Source: Neisseria sp. KEM232 (lineage in GTDB: Bacteria; Pseudomonadota; Gammaproteobacteria; Burkholderiales; Neisseriaceae). From it: 64,000 nt of DNA. The position numbers were made by a program, and so were the translations under genes. The notes under the pieces were generated by a model. The model did not search any database. It saw only the letters and a program-made list of their open reading frames with translations, and was not told where the DNA came from. The stretch covers positions 620,001 through 684,000 of the forward strand of contig NZ_CP022527.1 in the NCBI RefSeq assembly GCF_002237445.1, written 5' to 3'. Below, in pieces: positions 8,225 through 17,729 of the stretch; the stretch's first letter is position 1; each line of letters opens with the position of its first letter.

Positions 8225-10764
8225 TTACCAGTTGTAGCTTACGCCCAGCCAGTAGTTGCGCCCCATTTTGTAGGTGCGGCTGCTGCCCCTGCTGCTGAAT
8301 GTAACGCGGTCGAGCACGTTGTTGACATCGAGGGTAACTTCCAATGCCTGCGTGCCGCGAATGGGCTGTTTGTAGGCGAAACGCCAGTCGAGCACGACAT
8401 CGCGCGAGATGCGGCCGTCGTCGTGCAAAACGGGGGCTTGGCCGGTGTAGCTGCCGCAAAGCGCGCGGTTGGAAGGACTCGAACAGTCGACAGAGCCGCT
8501 GGTGTAGCGGAAATTGCGGCTGCCGGTGACGCGCAACACCTGATCCCAATTCAGGCGGATTTTCGGGAAATAGGTGTTGAGCGATGCCACGGCCGACCAC
8601 GGCGTGTTGAAATCAGACGGCGGCGTTTCGCCCTCGGGCAGCAGCGTACCGTTGTAAACGTAGCGTTCGGTATTCAGCTCGTCGTAGGTGTTGCCGTTGT
8701 TGGTTTTGCTTTTGGATACGTTGAAACCGATGCTCCAGTTGATTTCGGCGTAGTGGGATTTGTAGGGCTTGAGCGGGGATACGGCCAGCGTGAAGGTGTC
8801 GTTTTTGCTCCAGCCTTCGTTAGTCAGGGCGTAAGTGTTGGGCGCGACTTTGGTGCGGGTAAACTGGTCTTTGCCGTTGCGGTGTACCCATTTGAGCGTC
8901 CACAGCGAGCCGAACATTTTTTGCGAAACGCCTAAGTCGATTTCGTCGCTATATGGGGTTTTGACTTTGGCATCGGTATAGCGCACCAGCGTGCCGTATT
9001 CGTCTTTATCGCTGCTCCATGCGCCGGGCGTATTGCCGCTGAGTCTGCGCGTAGCGCCCAAACGTCCCGAAATGCCTTCGCGCAGTTTGTAGGCCAGCAT
9101 CGAAGCGGAATAATAGCGGTTGGCGCCGCCGAAAATACGGGTTTGAGTATTGCCGAACACATCATACGAAGCGGCAAAACGCGGGGCAAGGTTGTTGTTT
9201 TTCAGATAGGAATTACGGTCGAAACGCAGTCCGGCGTTTACGCTCAGGCGTTTCCAGAAGATATTATCCTGAAGATACAGGCTGTAGGTGCTGTCGTTGA
9301 CTTTGACATTGCGGGCGGGATAAATCTTCCGGTTGTTGGCGTATTGCTCGCCGTCGATACATTCGGGATCGCCGTTGCAGGCAACGTTTGCGGCTGCGGC
9401 GTATTGGTAAACATAGGCATTTTGATCGCGCTTATATTTGGCATCGGCAAAATCTGCCTGCCAGCCAAAGCCGATACGGTGCCGCCATGCGCCGGTGAAA
9501 AACTGCTTCAGGCTGTAATTCTGTTTCAGGGTCAGGGTGCTTTTTTCGGTGGAATATTCACCGTAGCCGCCGGTATGCGCCCAAGCGTTGCCGGATGTAT
9601 TGACCTTGGACGCGGAAATCCAATCTATGCTGCGGGTGGTACGGTAAGAGCGGTAAACATTCGAGCCGTATTCGATTTCGTTGGCCGTTTTGCGGTAGGC
9701 AATCTGCGATTCCATATTCAGACGGCCTAAATCCTTATCCCATGCCAAATCAAAGCGCACGCCGCCGCCGGTATTGGAATATTTGCCGTCTTTCACGCTG
9801 GGCAGCAGGAATTTGGACTTGTGCGGCGAATACATCGCCGTGGCTTTCCATGTGCTGCCGTCGTCGGCGCGGTAGCTGCCGCGCAAAAGCCAGGTTTCCG
9901 CGCTGCGCTCCTGCTTGCTGGTAAAGGGGCCGGTGATGGTGTTGGTAGCGGCATTCCAGTGGTTCAGCGTGCGGTGCATAAAGGGAATGTCGGACTCGGT
10001 GCGATTGTAGGAAAACAATACCGCCGCTTTGTCGTTTACCGGCTGGTTGAGCATCAGGCCGTATTGGCGTTTGGTGTATTTGGGCTGGGCGGTGAGCCTG
10101 CGTAAAACTCGTCTTCCTTGCCGTCTTGAATGTGAAAACGCGCCCACGAGTCGCGCGTGGTGCGGAAAAAGACTTTGCCGCTGCTTTTTTGCGTATTGGG
10201 GTCTTTGAGTCGGGCGTTCACCAGGCCGCCGGTGAAATTGCCGTATTTGGCCGAGACGTTGCTGTCGAACACTTCCAGCGTTTTCACCAGGCTGCTGTCC
10301 ACCCAAAACGACTGTGTACTGCCGGCAGGCAAATCGTAAGGATTCTGGCCGCCGACTTTGGTATCGGAATCGTATTGGTTGCCCGGGTCGGTGTTGTCGT
10401 TGTTGGAAACGCCGTCGATGGTGAAATTATTGTTGTAAAACTTTTCGCCGTGGAAAGATACTTCGTCGGGACGGATTTCGCCGCCCGATGTGGAATTGCC
10501 GGAATTGTTGGAAAAACGCACGTTGGGATTGGTACGCAAAAGCTCGGTGAGGTTGCCGTTGGTGCTCGGGCGGCGGGCGATTTCACTCTCGCGGATGCGC
10601 TGCGTGCCCATGCGGTTGGCGTAGGTTTCGCCGCGTACGACGACGGTATCGAGGTTTTCCGACACTTCGGCCTGTTGCGCGGCGGGCGGGGTTTCGTCGG
10701 CGGAGAAGGCGGGCAGGGCTGTGAAGGCCGACAGTACGGCCAGCATGACGGTGTTGGGTTTCAT
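8225..10764 (-). pseudogene. TonB-dependent receptor broken by a one-base frameshift
   Basis: Two overlapping frames make one outer-membrane receptor of about 845 residues. The first part starts at the ATG at 10762-10764 (MKPNTVMLAVLSAF signal peptide) and contains the TonB-box region (NLDTVVVRGE) and the plug domain with FTIDGVSNNDNTDPG. Around 10091-10101 the frame fails: DEFYAG continues in the other frame as LTAQPKYTKRQYGLMLN, so adding one base within GCAGGCTC restores a single protein. The rest is a barrel ending in YWLGVSYNW with terminal aromatic residue. The site is not a homopolymer, so ordinary slipped-strand phase variation is unlikely; a real null mutation or a sequencing error are the alternatives. 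Ligand unknown. All other codons look intact, which suggests recent loss. Confidence 0.85.
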
Positions 10765-11006
10765 GGTGTTTGCCTTGGTATGTTTGGAAGCGGGATTTTT
10801 TTGCAAAAACAAGGGCGGACGTCGCCGCGGAAGGCGCGATTTTACAGAAAATGAAAATTGGTATTAAAAAATTTACCGATGCGGACGTTTTTTTGCCGTT
10901 TTTTGTCGCAGGGATAAATCGTGATTGAAAAATAATCAATGAAAACAGATTATTGAAAAACAAATACCGTCTCATTTTGGCAATGGCGGATTCCGAATGC
11001 GGCTTG
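10765..11006. other. AT-rich promoter region of the broken receptor gene
   Basis: No gene is seen in this intergenic stretch (about 310 bases up to the next gene). It is much more AT-rich than its surroundings, with runs of A and T at 10855-10880 and 10925-10975, as expected for the promoter and regulatory region of the receptor gene. I could not identify a clear Fur box or -35/-10 pair. Confidence 0.4.
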
Positions 11007-11054
11007 AAAAAGGCCGTCTGAAAGCCCGATTCGGGTTTTCAGACGGCCTTTAAA
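11007..11054. terminator. Inverted DUS-pair terminator
   Basis: Two uptake sequences face each other around a CCCGATTCGGG mini-stem with T-rich flanks, 20 bases beyond the stop of the MORN-like repeat protein gene. Confidence 0.85.
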
Positions 11055-11075
11055 CGGCTTTTTGCGGCTTGCCGC

Positions 11076-11813
11076 TCAATAACGGTCGGTTTCCAAGCCG
11101 TTTTCGTCCCAGGAGGTGCGGCTGACGAGTTCGTCGTCCTGATAGACGGATTCGGATTTTTTTGCGCCGTTTTCATACCATTCGAGCATGATGCCGCTGC
11201 GTTTTTTGCCGGCGAAGTTCAGTTCGGCGGTGAGGCGGCCTTTGGCGTCCCACGACACCATTTCGACGGGCTCGTCGTCTTTCATCAGCACTTCGCTTTT
11301 CGGGCTGCCGTCGGGATACCACTGCTTCCATTTGCCGTTGGCTTTGTCGGCGTGGAATTCGATTTCGCTTTCTTTACGGCCGTTTTGGTAGTAGCGCGCG
11401 CCGACGCCTTCGGTTTTGCCGTTTTTATAGGGCATGACGGCGGATTTGCTGCCGTTGTTGTACCAGTTGGTCCATACGCCGTCGGGTTTGCCGTTTTGGT
11501 AGGGGGCGTCCATTTTTTTGCGGCCGTTGAAGTGCCAGAGGGTGAGCGCGCCGCTGTCGAGCAGGGGGACGAACTGTTTGATTTGCGACAGGGGGGCTTG
11601 GTAGGGGTCGGAATATTTTTTGCGCGAGGGATAGTAGAAATCCTGCACTTTGGCGTGTTTGCCCTGCACGGTGTATTCGCGCACATAGGCGACGGCGGCG
11701 GTTTTTTCCGTGGGGCGTCCCTGCTGGTTGAAGTAGACGGTTTGCGGTGCCGCCCATGCGGGGGCGGCGGCAAGGAGGAGGGCGGCTGAGGTAAGGATGT
11801 TTTTCTTGTTCAT
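11076..11813 (-). CDS. Exported MORN-variant (YwqK-like) repeat protein
   Basis: A 245-residue protein with a clear signal peptide (MNKKNILTSAALLLAAAPAWA, cleavage after AWA). From about residue 90 it consists of tandem 20-24 residue units with the pattern W-x-x-NG-x-K-(K/S)-x-x-x-x-Y-x-(N/D)-G-K-x-x-G, such as LWHFNGRKKMDAPYQNGKPD and WKQWYPDGSPKSEVLMKDDE. This is the MORN-repeat variant (PF07661 type) found in YwqK-family proteins. Those are often labelled antitoxins in databases; nothing here supports a toxin-antitoxin role, since there is no toxin neighbour and the protein is secreted. Likely periplasmic or surface-exposed; function unknown. Confidence 0.85.
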   Translation of the reverse strand: MNKKNILTSAALLLAAAPAWAAPQTVYFNQQGRPTEKTAAVAYVREYTVQGKHAKVQDFYYPSRKKYSDPYQAPLSQIKQFVPLLDSGALTLWHFNGRKKMDAPYQNGKPDGVWTNWYNNGSKSAVMPYKNGKTEGVGARYYQNGRKESEIEFHADKANGKWKQWYPDGSPKSEVLMKDDEPVEMVSWDAKGRLTAELNFAGKKRSGIMLEWYENGAKKSESVYQDDELVSRTSWDENGLETDRY

Positions 11814-11816
11814 GGT

Positions 11817-13172
11817 TTATTTCTGCCAGTAGGTTTTGACGTTGACAAATTCGTAGAGGCCGAACTCGGAGAGTTCGCGGCCGTAGCCTGAGGCTTTCAC
11901 GCCGCCGAAGGGCAGGCGCAGGTCGCTGCTGGTGTGGCGGTTGATGTAGACGGCGCCGGTGTGCAGCGATGCGGCCAGGCGGCGGGCGGCGTCTTCGTCG
12001 GCGGTGTAGATGCTGGCGCCCAGGCCGTAGGGGCTGTTGTCGGCCAGCTCGGCGGCGTGGGCGGTGTTGCGGGCGCGGACGACGGCAACGGCGGGGCCGA
12101 ACACTTCTTCCTGCCACATGCGGCTGTGCGGCGGTACATTATCGAGCACGGTGGCGGGGTAGAAAAAGCCGCTGCCTGCAGGGATGTGTCCGCCGCATAA
12201 AAGTTCCGCGCCCTGCGCCACGGTGTCCCGCACTTGGGCGTGGACTTTGTCGCGCAGGTCGCTGCGGTGCATGGGGGCGAGGGTGGTGGCGGGGTCGAGC
12301 GGATCGCCGGTTTTCAGTTTGGCGCACTCGGCAAGGAACAGGCGCAGGAAGGGTTCGGCGATTTCGTCGGCGAGGATGATGCGTTTGGCGGCGTTGCACG
12401 ATTGTCCCGCGTCGCGGAAACGCGAGTAGCAGGCGTCGCGGGCGGCCTGCGCCAAGTCGGCGTCGGGCAAAACGATAAAGGCGTTGCTGCCGCCCAGTTC
12501 GAGCACGCTTTTTTTCAGACGGCCTGCGGCAATGGCGGCGAGGCGGCGGCCGGTGTCGGCCGAGCCGGTAAAGGCGAAGGCGTCGCAGGCGGCAATGGCT
12601 TGTTCTACATCGGCATGGCTGAGCCAGGCGGGCATCAGGGGGAGGCCGTCTGAAAGGCCGTCTGAAACCAAGTCGAACAGGGCGGCGCTGACGCGGGCGA
12701 CGCTGGGGGCGGGTTTGACGGTGCAGGCGTTGCCGGCGCAGAGGGCGGGCACGGCAAAGCGCAGTATCTGCCAGACGGGGTAGTTCCACGGCATCACGGC
12801 AAAGACCACGCCCAGCGGCTCGAAGCGCACTTCGCTGACGGCAGCCTGCGTCGGTACGGCTTTGGCAGCGAGCAGCTCGGGGGCGGTGCGGGCGTAGTAG
12901 CGCACGAGTTCGACGGATTTGGCCAGTTCGGCTTCGCATTCGCGCAGGCAGCGGCCGACTTCTTCGCAAATCATGCGGGCGAGGCGGCCGCTTTCTGCTT
13001 CGAGCCTGCCGCCGAAGGCTTCGAGGGCGGCGGCGCGTTCGGTGGCGGAAAGGGAGGCGAAGGCGCGTTGGCGCGTTTTCAGCCCCGACAAGGCCGTCTG
13101 AAATGCTTGCGCGCTTTGCGCGGGACGCTCGTAAAGCGTTGCGCCGCTGAGGATGTGGGTGCTGCGGAACAA
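11817..13172 (-). CDS. NAD(P)-dependent aldehyde dehydrogenase, succinate-semialdehyde type
   Basis: A 451-residue cytoplasmic enzyme of the aldehyde dehydrogenase superfamily, which oxidises an aldehyde to the acid. The general-base Glu lies in VLELGGSNAFIV and the catalytic Cys in DAGQSCNAAKRI; NAD-binding PWNYPVW and FTGSADTGRRLA are present. Length and the GQSCNAAKR context match the Sad/YneI group of succinate-semialdehyde dehydrogenases. I chose the TTG at 13170-13172 because GGAG precedes it at proper distance and the protein then begins with FRSTHILSGATL; the frame stays open upstream for 21 codons but without a conserved beginning. Substrate is inferred. It ends 3 bases before the MORN-repeat gene starts, so both may be cotranscribed. 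Confidence 0.85.
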   Translation of the reverse strand: MFRSTHILSGATLYERPAQSAQAFQTALSGLKTRQRAFASLSATERAAALEAFGGRLEAESGRLARMICEEVGRCLRECEAELAKSVELVRYYARTAPELLAAKAVPTQAAVSEVRFEPLGVVFAVMPWNYPVWQILRFAVPALCAGNACTVKPAPSVARVSAALFDLVSDGLSDGLPLMPAWLSHADVEQAIAACDAFAFTGSADTGRRLAAIAAGRLKKSVLELGGSNAFIVLPDADLAQAARDACYSRFRDAGQSCNAAKRIILADEIAEPFLRLFLAECAKLKTGDPLDPATTLAPMHRSDLRDKVHAQVRDTVAQGAELLCGGHIPAGSGFFYPATVLDNVPPHSRMWQEEVFGPAVAVVRARNTAHAAELADNSPYGLGASIYTADEDAARRLAASLHTGAVYINRHTSSDLRLPFGGVKASGYGRELSEFGLYEFVNVKTYWQK

Positions 13173-13283
13173 TGGGGTCTCCGTTGTGCGGTGGTGTGTC
13201 CGGTGTTTTTTCAGACGGCCTTCCTTATCCGGCAACAGGCCGTCTGAAAAACGGTTCGCTTATTTGCGGCGGGCTTTGCCGTG

Positions 13284-13451
13284 CTAGGGTGTGTTGACAT
13301 TCAGCTTGCAGGACGGTTTTTTGAGTAAAAAATGCCCGAATGCAAGGAAAAAACGCAGCAAGGTTGGACACCTTGCGAGGATTTTTGACGCGGCAGGCGG
13401 GTATTTTTTGCCAAAAACACCGCCGCAAGGCTGATTGTCAACACACCCTAG
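13284..13451. repeat. 168-bp palindromic MITE-like element, copy A
   Basis: Both ends read CTAGGGTGTGTTGACA inward. The left and right arms match each other, imperfectly, for about 55 bases, so the whole element could fold into one long hairpin. It is homologous over its full length to the reverse complement of copy B at 20406-20572. Its right-hand CTAG supplies the TAG stop of the exported protein gene that begins at 14008. Short frames inside differ between the copies and are not conserved. Confidence 0.85.
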
Positions 13452-14008
13452 TGCGCTTTGGCGTCTTTCAGGCGCAGCATTTCCCAGCCGCCGTTTTTCC
13501 AGCAGTAGTCGTCCTGGCTGTAGTCCATGATGCTGCTTTTGTATTCGACGCGCACGCAGCCTTTGCGGATAACTTTGACATTGCCGTCGTAGGCGAAGCC
13601 TTTGCCGTCGGGGACGGGTTTAAACTGCCGCGTGGCGGGGTCGAACAGATACAGCTCGTCGGCGGTGTTGCCGTAGGCGCCGCTGATCGGCACGGCGATA
13701 TCGGGATGGCCGTCGCCGTTGTAGTCGGTGCTGACATCGGCCAGCTTGCCGGCTACGTCTGCCATTTTGAGACCGCCGACGGAAGACGGAGCGACGCTTT
13801 CGGAGGTGATTTGCACTTTGCCGGTTTGTTTGTCGGTGATTTTCAGCCGGTAGCCGTTTTCGGGCAGGATTTGCGCTTCGACGGTAAAGGGAAAGCTGTC
13901 CGGCGTGGCGACGGCGTGGGTTTCGACAACAGTGTCGTCGGTAGGCGCGTCGGCGGCGAAAGACGGAAGGGCGGCGGCTAAGAGCAGGGTGGGGATGAAG
14001 TGTTTCAT
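13448..14008 (-). CDS. Exported protein with calcium-loop motif, paralogue 1
   Basis: A 186-residue protein with signal peptide MKHFIPTLLLAAALPSFA. The central motif DYNGDGHPDIAV has the DxNxDGxxD pattern of calcium-binding FG-GAP/dockerin-like loops, followed by GNTADELYLFDPATRQF. The C-terminal half has Cys in KGCVRVEYKS and DYCWKNGGW, probably forming a disulfide. It is about 50 percent identical by eye to the next gene, so the two are a tandem duplication. The start at 14006-14008 gives the signal peptide directly after a CTTT-rich complement of a ribosome site. The stop TAG belongs to the end of repeat element A, so the original C-terminus may have been altered. Function unknown. Confidence 0.8.
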   Translation of the reverse strand: MKHFIPTLLLAAALPSFAADAPTDDTVVETHAVATPDSFPFTVEAQILPENGYRLKITDKQTGKVQITSESVAPSSVGGLKMADVAGKLADVSTDYNGDGHPDIAVPISGAYGNTADELYLFDPATRQFKPVPDGKGFAYDGNVKVIRKGCVRVEYKSSIMDYSQDDYCWKNGGWEMLRLKDAKAH

Positions 14009-14080
14009 AGTGTCCTTTCGCGATGGGCTTTCAGACGGCCTTTTACCATCCGGCAACAGGCCGTCTGAAAAACGGTCTGT

Positions 14081-14635
14081 TTATTTATGGCGTGCTTTGG
14101 CCGCTTTGGCCGCTTTGGCGTTGTTCGGGCGCTGTAATTGCCAGCCGCCGTTTTTCCAGCAGTAGTCGTCCTGCGAGTAATCCCTGGCGCTGTTTTTGTA
14201 ATCGATGCGCACGCAGCCTTTGCGGATGATTTCGACGCCGCCGCTGTTGGCGAAGTCTTTATCTTCGGGCACGGTTTTAAACTGCCGGGTGGCGGGGTCA
14301 AACAGATACAGCTCGTCGGCGGGCAGGGTGTAGCCGCCGATTACGCGTACAGCGATGTCGGGATGGCCGTCGCCGTTGTAGTCGCGTATGGTTGCCAGAT
14401 CGTCGGCGTTGCCTTCGATAAAGCCGGAAAAGACGGTGATGTCTTCGATGGTTTGCACTTTGCCGGTTTTTTTATCGGTGATTTTTACCTGATAGCTGTC
14501 TTCGGAAAGGATTTGGGTTTCAACGGCGAAAGGAAAGCCTTTGGGTGCGGGGACGGCGCGGGTTTGGACGGCGGGTGCGGCGGCGAAAGATTGCGCGGCG
14601 GCGGCCAAGAGCAGGGCGGGGATGAGGCGTTTCAT
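14081..14635 (-). CDS. Exported protein with calcium-loop motif, paralogue 2
   Basis: A 184-residue paralogue of the downstream gene. Signal peptide MKRLIPALLLAAAAQSFA, then KGFPFAVETQIL, the calcium-loop-like DYNGDGHPDIAVRV, ADELYLFDPATRQFKTVPE, KGCVRIDYKNS and DYCWKNGGWQL, each with a counterpart in paralogue 1. It ends in a basic Ala-Lys tail (NNAKAAKAAKARHK) that paralogue 1 lacks. A DUS-containing spacer of 72 bases separates the two. No membrane helix beyond the signal; probably periplasmic. Function unknown. Confidence 0.8.
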   Translation of the reverse strand: MKRLIPALLLAAAAQSFAAAPAVQTRAVPAPKGFPFAVETQILSEDSYQVKITDKKTGKVQTIEDITVFSGFIEGNADDLATIRDYNGDGHPDIAVRVIGGYTLPADELYLFDPATRQFKTVPEDKDFANSGGVEIIRKGCVRIDYKNSARDYSQDDYCWKNGGWQLQRPNNAKAAKAAKARHK

Positions 14636-14857
14636 GCTTGTTCTTTCGGAAAAATATAGGCAGGGCGCTTTTCAGACGGCCGTCTGAAAGCACGGCTGCA
14701 GTCAAACGGAAAAACGCGATGATACGCGCTTTGTCCTTTGTCATGAAGCGCGGCGGAATATAACCTTTGCGTCTTAGCATACAACCAGCCGTTCCTTGGT
14801 TTTTCAGACGGCCTCCGATAGAGTGCGCGGCTGTTTTTGCCTGTCGGGAGCGCCTGT

Positions 14858-15685
14858 ATGCGCCTGCTCAAATCTCCTTCCGTTTTGCCGGGCTTTTCCG
14901 TCAGCCTGGGCATCACCGTGCTGTGCCTGTCGCTGCTGGTGGTGCTGCCCTTTGCCATGATGGCGGCGGTGTCGGCGCAGACGGGCTGGCGCGGGCTGTG
15001 GCAGACGGTGTCCGAGCCGCGCGTGCTCGCGGCGGTGTGGCTGACGCTGAAAATGTCGTTTCTCGCCATGCTGGCCAATATCGTGTTCGGCACGCTGACG
15101 GCGTGGGTGCTGGTGCGTTACGACTTTCCCGGCAGGAAGCTGGCCGACGCGCTGGTCGATCTGCCCTTCGCGCTGCCGACGGCGGTTACCGGTATCGCGC
15201 TGGCGACGCTCTACGCGCCCAACGGCTGGCTGGGGCGGTTTTTCCCTTTCAAAATCGCTTTCACGCCGATCGGTATCTGGATTGCGCTGGTGTTTGTCAG
15301 CCTGCCGTTTATCGTCCGCACCGTGCAGCCCGTTTTGGAAGAACTGTCGGGCGAATACGAAGAGGCGGCGGCGACGCTGGGGGCAAACCGCCTTACAGTC
15401 TTCCGCCGCGTGCTGCTGCCGGAAATGATGCCCGCGCTTTTGACGGGGGCGGGCATGATGTTTGCGCGGGCGACGGGCGAATACGGCTCGGTGATTTTCA
15501 TCGCCGGCAACATTCCCATGCAGTCGGAAATCCTGCCGCTGATTATCACCGGCCGTTTGGAACAGTATGACGTGCAGGGCGCGTCGGCCGTCGCCCTCTT
15601 TATGCTGCTGATTTCTTTTGCCATCCTGATGGCGTTGAACGCGGCGCAATGGGCGCTGGGACGGCGTGCGGGGGCAAAAGCATGA
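14858..15685 (+). CDS. cysT: Sulfate/thiosulfate ABC transporter permease CysT
   Basis: A 275-residue inner-membrane permease with six predicted helices, subunit T (CysU) of the sulfate importer. The start is the ATG at 14858, preceded by GGGAG. Family signatures seen: VDLPFALPTAVTGIALATLYAPNG and the coupling loop EYEEAAATLGANRLTVFRRVLLPEMMPAL, then FARATGEYGSVIFIAGNIP. The gene overlaps cysW by the ATGA of its stop. The operon continues to cysA; a periplasmic binding protein (CysP/Sbp) is not in the window. A DUS pair and about 200 bases of spacer precede it. Confidence 0.95.
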   Translation: MRLLKSPSVLPGFSVSLGITVLCLSLLVVLPFAMMAAVSAQTGWRGLWQTVSEPRVLAAVWLTLKMSFLAMLANIVFGTLTAWVLVRYDFPGRKLADALVDLPFALPTAVTGIALATLYAPNGWLGRFFPFKIAFTPIGIWIALVFVSLPFIVRTVQPVLEELSGEYEEAAATLGANRLTVFRRVLLPEMMPALLTGAGMMFARATGEYGSVIFIAGNIPMQSEILPLIITGRLEQYDVQGASAVALFMLLISFAILMALNAAQWALGRRAGAKA

Positions 15686-16533
15686 AAACCAATCCGAACA
15701 TCACCGAACCGCGCCTGCTGCGCCTGCTGCTGACCGCCGCCGCGCTGCTGTTTCTGCTGCTGATGCTGGTCGTGCCGCTGGCGGCGGTGTTTGCCGAAGC
15801 GCTCAAAGGCGGCTGGCGGCTCTATCTGGCCGCGCTCACCGACGCCGAAGCGCGTTCCGCCATCCGTCTGACCCTGCTGACGGCGGCCGTAGTCGTGCCC
15901 GTCAACGCCGTGCTCGGCATCGCCGCCGCCTGGCTGCTCACCCGCTTCGATTTTCGCGGCAAACAGTTTCTCACCACCCTGCTCGACCTGCCGTTTTCCG
16001 TATCGCCCGTTGTCGCCGGGCTGATGTTCGTCCTCCTTTTCGGCGCGCACACCGCCTTCGGCGGCTGGCTCGAAGCGCGCGGCATCCAAATCATCTTCGC
16101 TGTGCCCGGCATCGTGCTGGCCACCCTGTTCGTCACCTTCCCCTTCGTCGCCCGCGAACTGATCCCGCTGATGCAGGCGCAGGGCGACAGCGAAGAGCAG
16201 GCCGCCCTGATTCTGGGCGCGAACGCCCGGCAGATGTTTTGGCGCGTCACCCTGCCCAACATCAAATGGGCGCTGCTTTACGGCCTCATCCTCACCAACG
16301 CCCGCGCCATGGGCGAGTTCGGCGCGGTGAGCGTCGTCTCCGGCCACATACGCGGCGAAACCAACACCATCCCGCTTTTGGTCGAAATCCTTTACAACGA
16401 ATACAACTTCACCGCCGCCTTCTCCCTCTCGAGCGTACTCGCCCTGCTGGCCGTCGCCACCCTGGCCGTGCAAAACCTCATCGGCAGGATACAGGCGCGC
16501 AAACTGGCGGCCGCGCAAAGGAGCGAAGCATGA
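15682..16533 (+). CDS. cysW: Sulfate/thiosulfate ABC transporter permease CysW
   Basis: A 283-residue second permease subunit of the sulfate importer, pairing with CysT. Six hydrophobic helices, the LDLPFSVSPVVAGLMFVLLFG signature, the coupling loop EEQAALILGANARQMFWRVTLPNIKWAL and the CysW-type end of the core ARAMGEFGAVSVVSGHIRGETNT are visible. Start ATG at 15682 overlaps the cysT stop as ATGA; its own stop overlaps the cysA start in the same way, so all three genes are translationally coupled. Confidence 0.95.
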   Translation: MKTNPNITEPRLLRLLLTAAALLFLLLMLVVPLAAVFAEALKGGWRLYLAALTDAEARSAIRLTLLTAAVVVPVNAVLGIAAAWLLTRFDFRGKQFLTTLLDLPFSVSPVVAGLMFVLLFGAHTAFGGWLEARGIQIIFAVPGIVLATLFVTFPFVARELIPLMQAQGDSEEQAALILGANARQMFWRVTLPNIKWALLYGLILTNARAMGEFGAVSVVSGHIRGETNTIPLLVEILYNEYNFTAAFSLSSVLALLAVATLAVQNLIGRIQARKLAAAQRSEA

Positions 16534-17600
16534 GCATCACCATCGAAAACCTCGACAAACACTTCGGCGCCTTCCACGCCCTGAAAAACATCTCCCTCAC
16601 CGCGCCGACGGGCAAACTCACCTCCCTGCTCGGCCCCTCCGGCTGCGGTAAAACCACCCTTCTGCGCATCATCGCCGGACTCGAAAACGCCGACGGCGGC
16701 AAAATCCTCTTCGACGGCCAAGACGTCACCGCCAAACACGTGCGCGAACGCAAAGTCGGCTTCGTCTTCCAGCACTACGCCCTGTTCCGCCACATGAACG
16801 TCTTCGACAACGTCGCCTTCGGCCTCACCGTCAAACCCCGCGCCGAACGGCCGTCAAAAGAGCAAATCCGCGCCAAAGTCGAAGCACTCCTGAGCCTCGT
16901 CCGCCTCGGCCATCTCGCCAAAGCCTATCCCCACCAACTCTCCGGCGGCCAACGCCAGCGCATCGCCCTTGCCCGCGCCCTCGCCGTCGAACCCAAACTC
17001 CTCCTGCTCGACGAACCCTTCGGCGCGCTCGATGCCAAAGTGCGCAAAGAACTGCGCACCTGGCTGCGCGACATCCACCACGAACTGGGCATCACCAGCA
17101 TCCTCGTCACCCACGACCAGGAAGAAGCCCTCGAAGTGTCCGACCAAATCGTCGTCATGAACCACGGCCGCATCGAGCAGACCGGCAGCGCCGACGACAT
17201 CTACCTGCGCCCCGCCAACGCCTTCGTCACCGGCTTTCTCGGCCACACCGAAGCCTTCGAAGGCCGCATCGAAAAAGGCGCGTGGCACTACGGAAACTAT
17301 GCCCGGCCGCTCGACACACAACGCCGCTGGCAGGAGCAGACCGCCACCGCCTACATCCGCCCGCACGAATGGCAGATAAACGAAACCCGTCCCATGCTCG
17401 CTGCCGCCCTCGTCCACATCCGCCACAGCGGCGCCCTCGCCCACCTTACCCTGCGCCTCGAAGACGGCCGCCAAATCCAGGCCGACCTCCCCGCCGCCGA
17501 AGCCGCCCGCCTGAACCTGCAACCCGGCCAAACCCTCCCCCTCGCCCCGCGCCAAATCTACGTCTTCGGCCAAAGCGAGTTGATCGACTACGCCATCTGA
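16530..17600 (+). CDS. cysA: Sulfate/thiosulfate ABC transporter ATP-binding protein
   Basis: A 356-residue ATPase driving sulfate uptake. Walker A GPSGCGKT is at residues 35-42; signature LSGGQRQR; Walker B LLLDEPFGALD; switch His in LVTHDQEEA. Beyond residue 235 a CysA-type C-terminal regulatory domain follows (TAYIRPHEWQIN, VHIRHSGALAHLTLRLEDG). The start is the ATG at 16530 with AAAGGAG upstream; the frame is open far 5' through cysW but that part is an out-of-frame shadow. Length matches CysA. Last gene of the cysTWA operon. Confidence 0.95.
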   Translation: MSITIENLDKHFGAFHALKNISLTAPTGKLTSLLGPSGCGKTTLLRIIAGLENADGGKILFDGQDVTAKHVRERKVGFVFQHYALFRHMNVFDNVAFGLTVKPRAERPSKEQIRAKVEALLSLVRLGHLAKAYPHQLSGGQRQRIALARALAVEPKLLLLDEPFGALDAKVRKELRTWLRDIHHELGITSILVTHDQEEALEVSDQIVVMNHGRIEQTGSADDIYLRPANAFVTGFLGHTEAFEGRIEKGAWHYGNYARPLDTQRRWQEQTATAYIRPHEWQINETRPMLAAALVHIRHSGALAHLTLRLEDGRQIQADLPAAEAARLNLQPGQTLPLAPRQIYVFGQSELIDYAI

Positions 17601-17729
17601 CAGGCTGCCCCAAGCAGCCGTGCAAGCGGACAAAGGCCGTCTGAAAGCGCAGCTTCAACGAAGTTAAAACCGAAAATCGGGCTTTCAGACGGCCTTTGTA
17701 CCGTTTGTCGGATGGAAAACCGAAAGGCC

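Noticed and set aside
11076..11813. Toxin-antitoxin antitoxin (YwqK label)
   Set aside because: The protein is secreted and has no toxin partner; the label is a database habit for this repeat type.
13225..13428. Short frames inside the palindromic repeat
   Set aside because: They are not kept between the two copies of the element, so they are not genes.
16392..17633. Long minus-strand frames opposite cysA
   Set aside because: Antisense shadows of a GC-rich gene with clear motifs on the plus strand.
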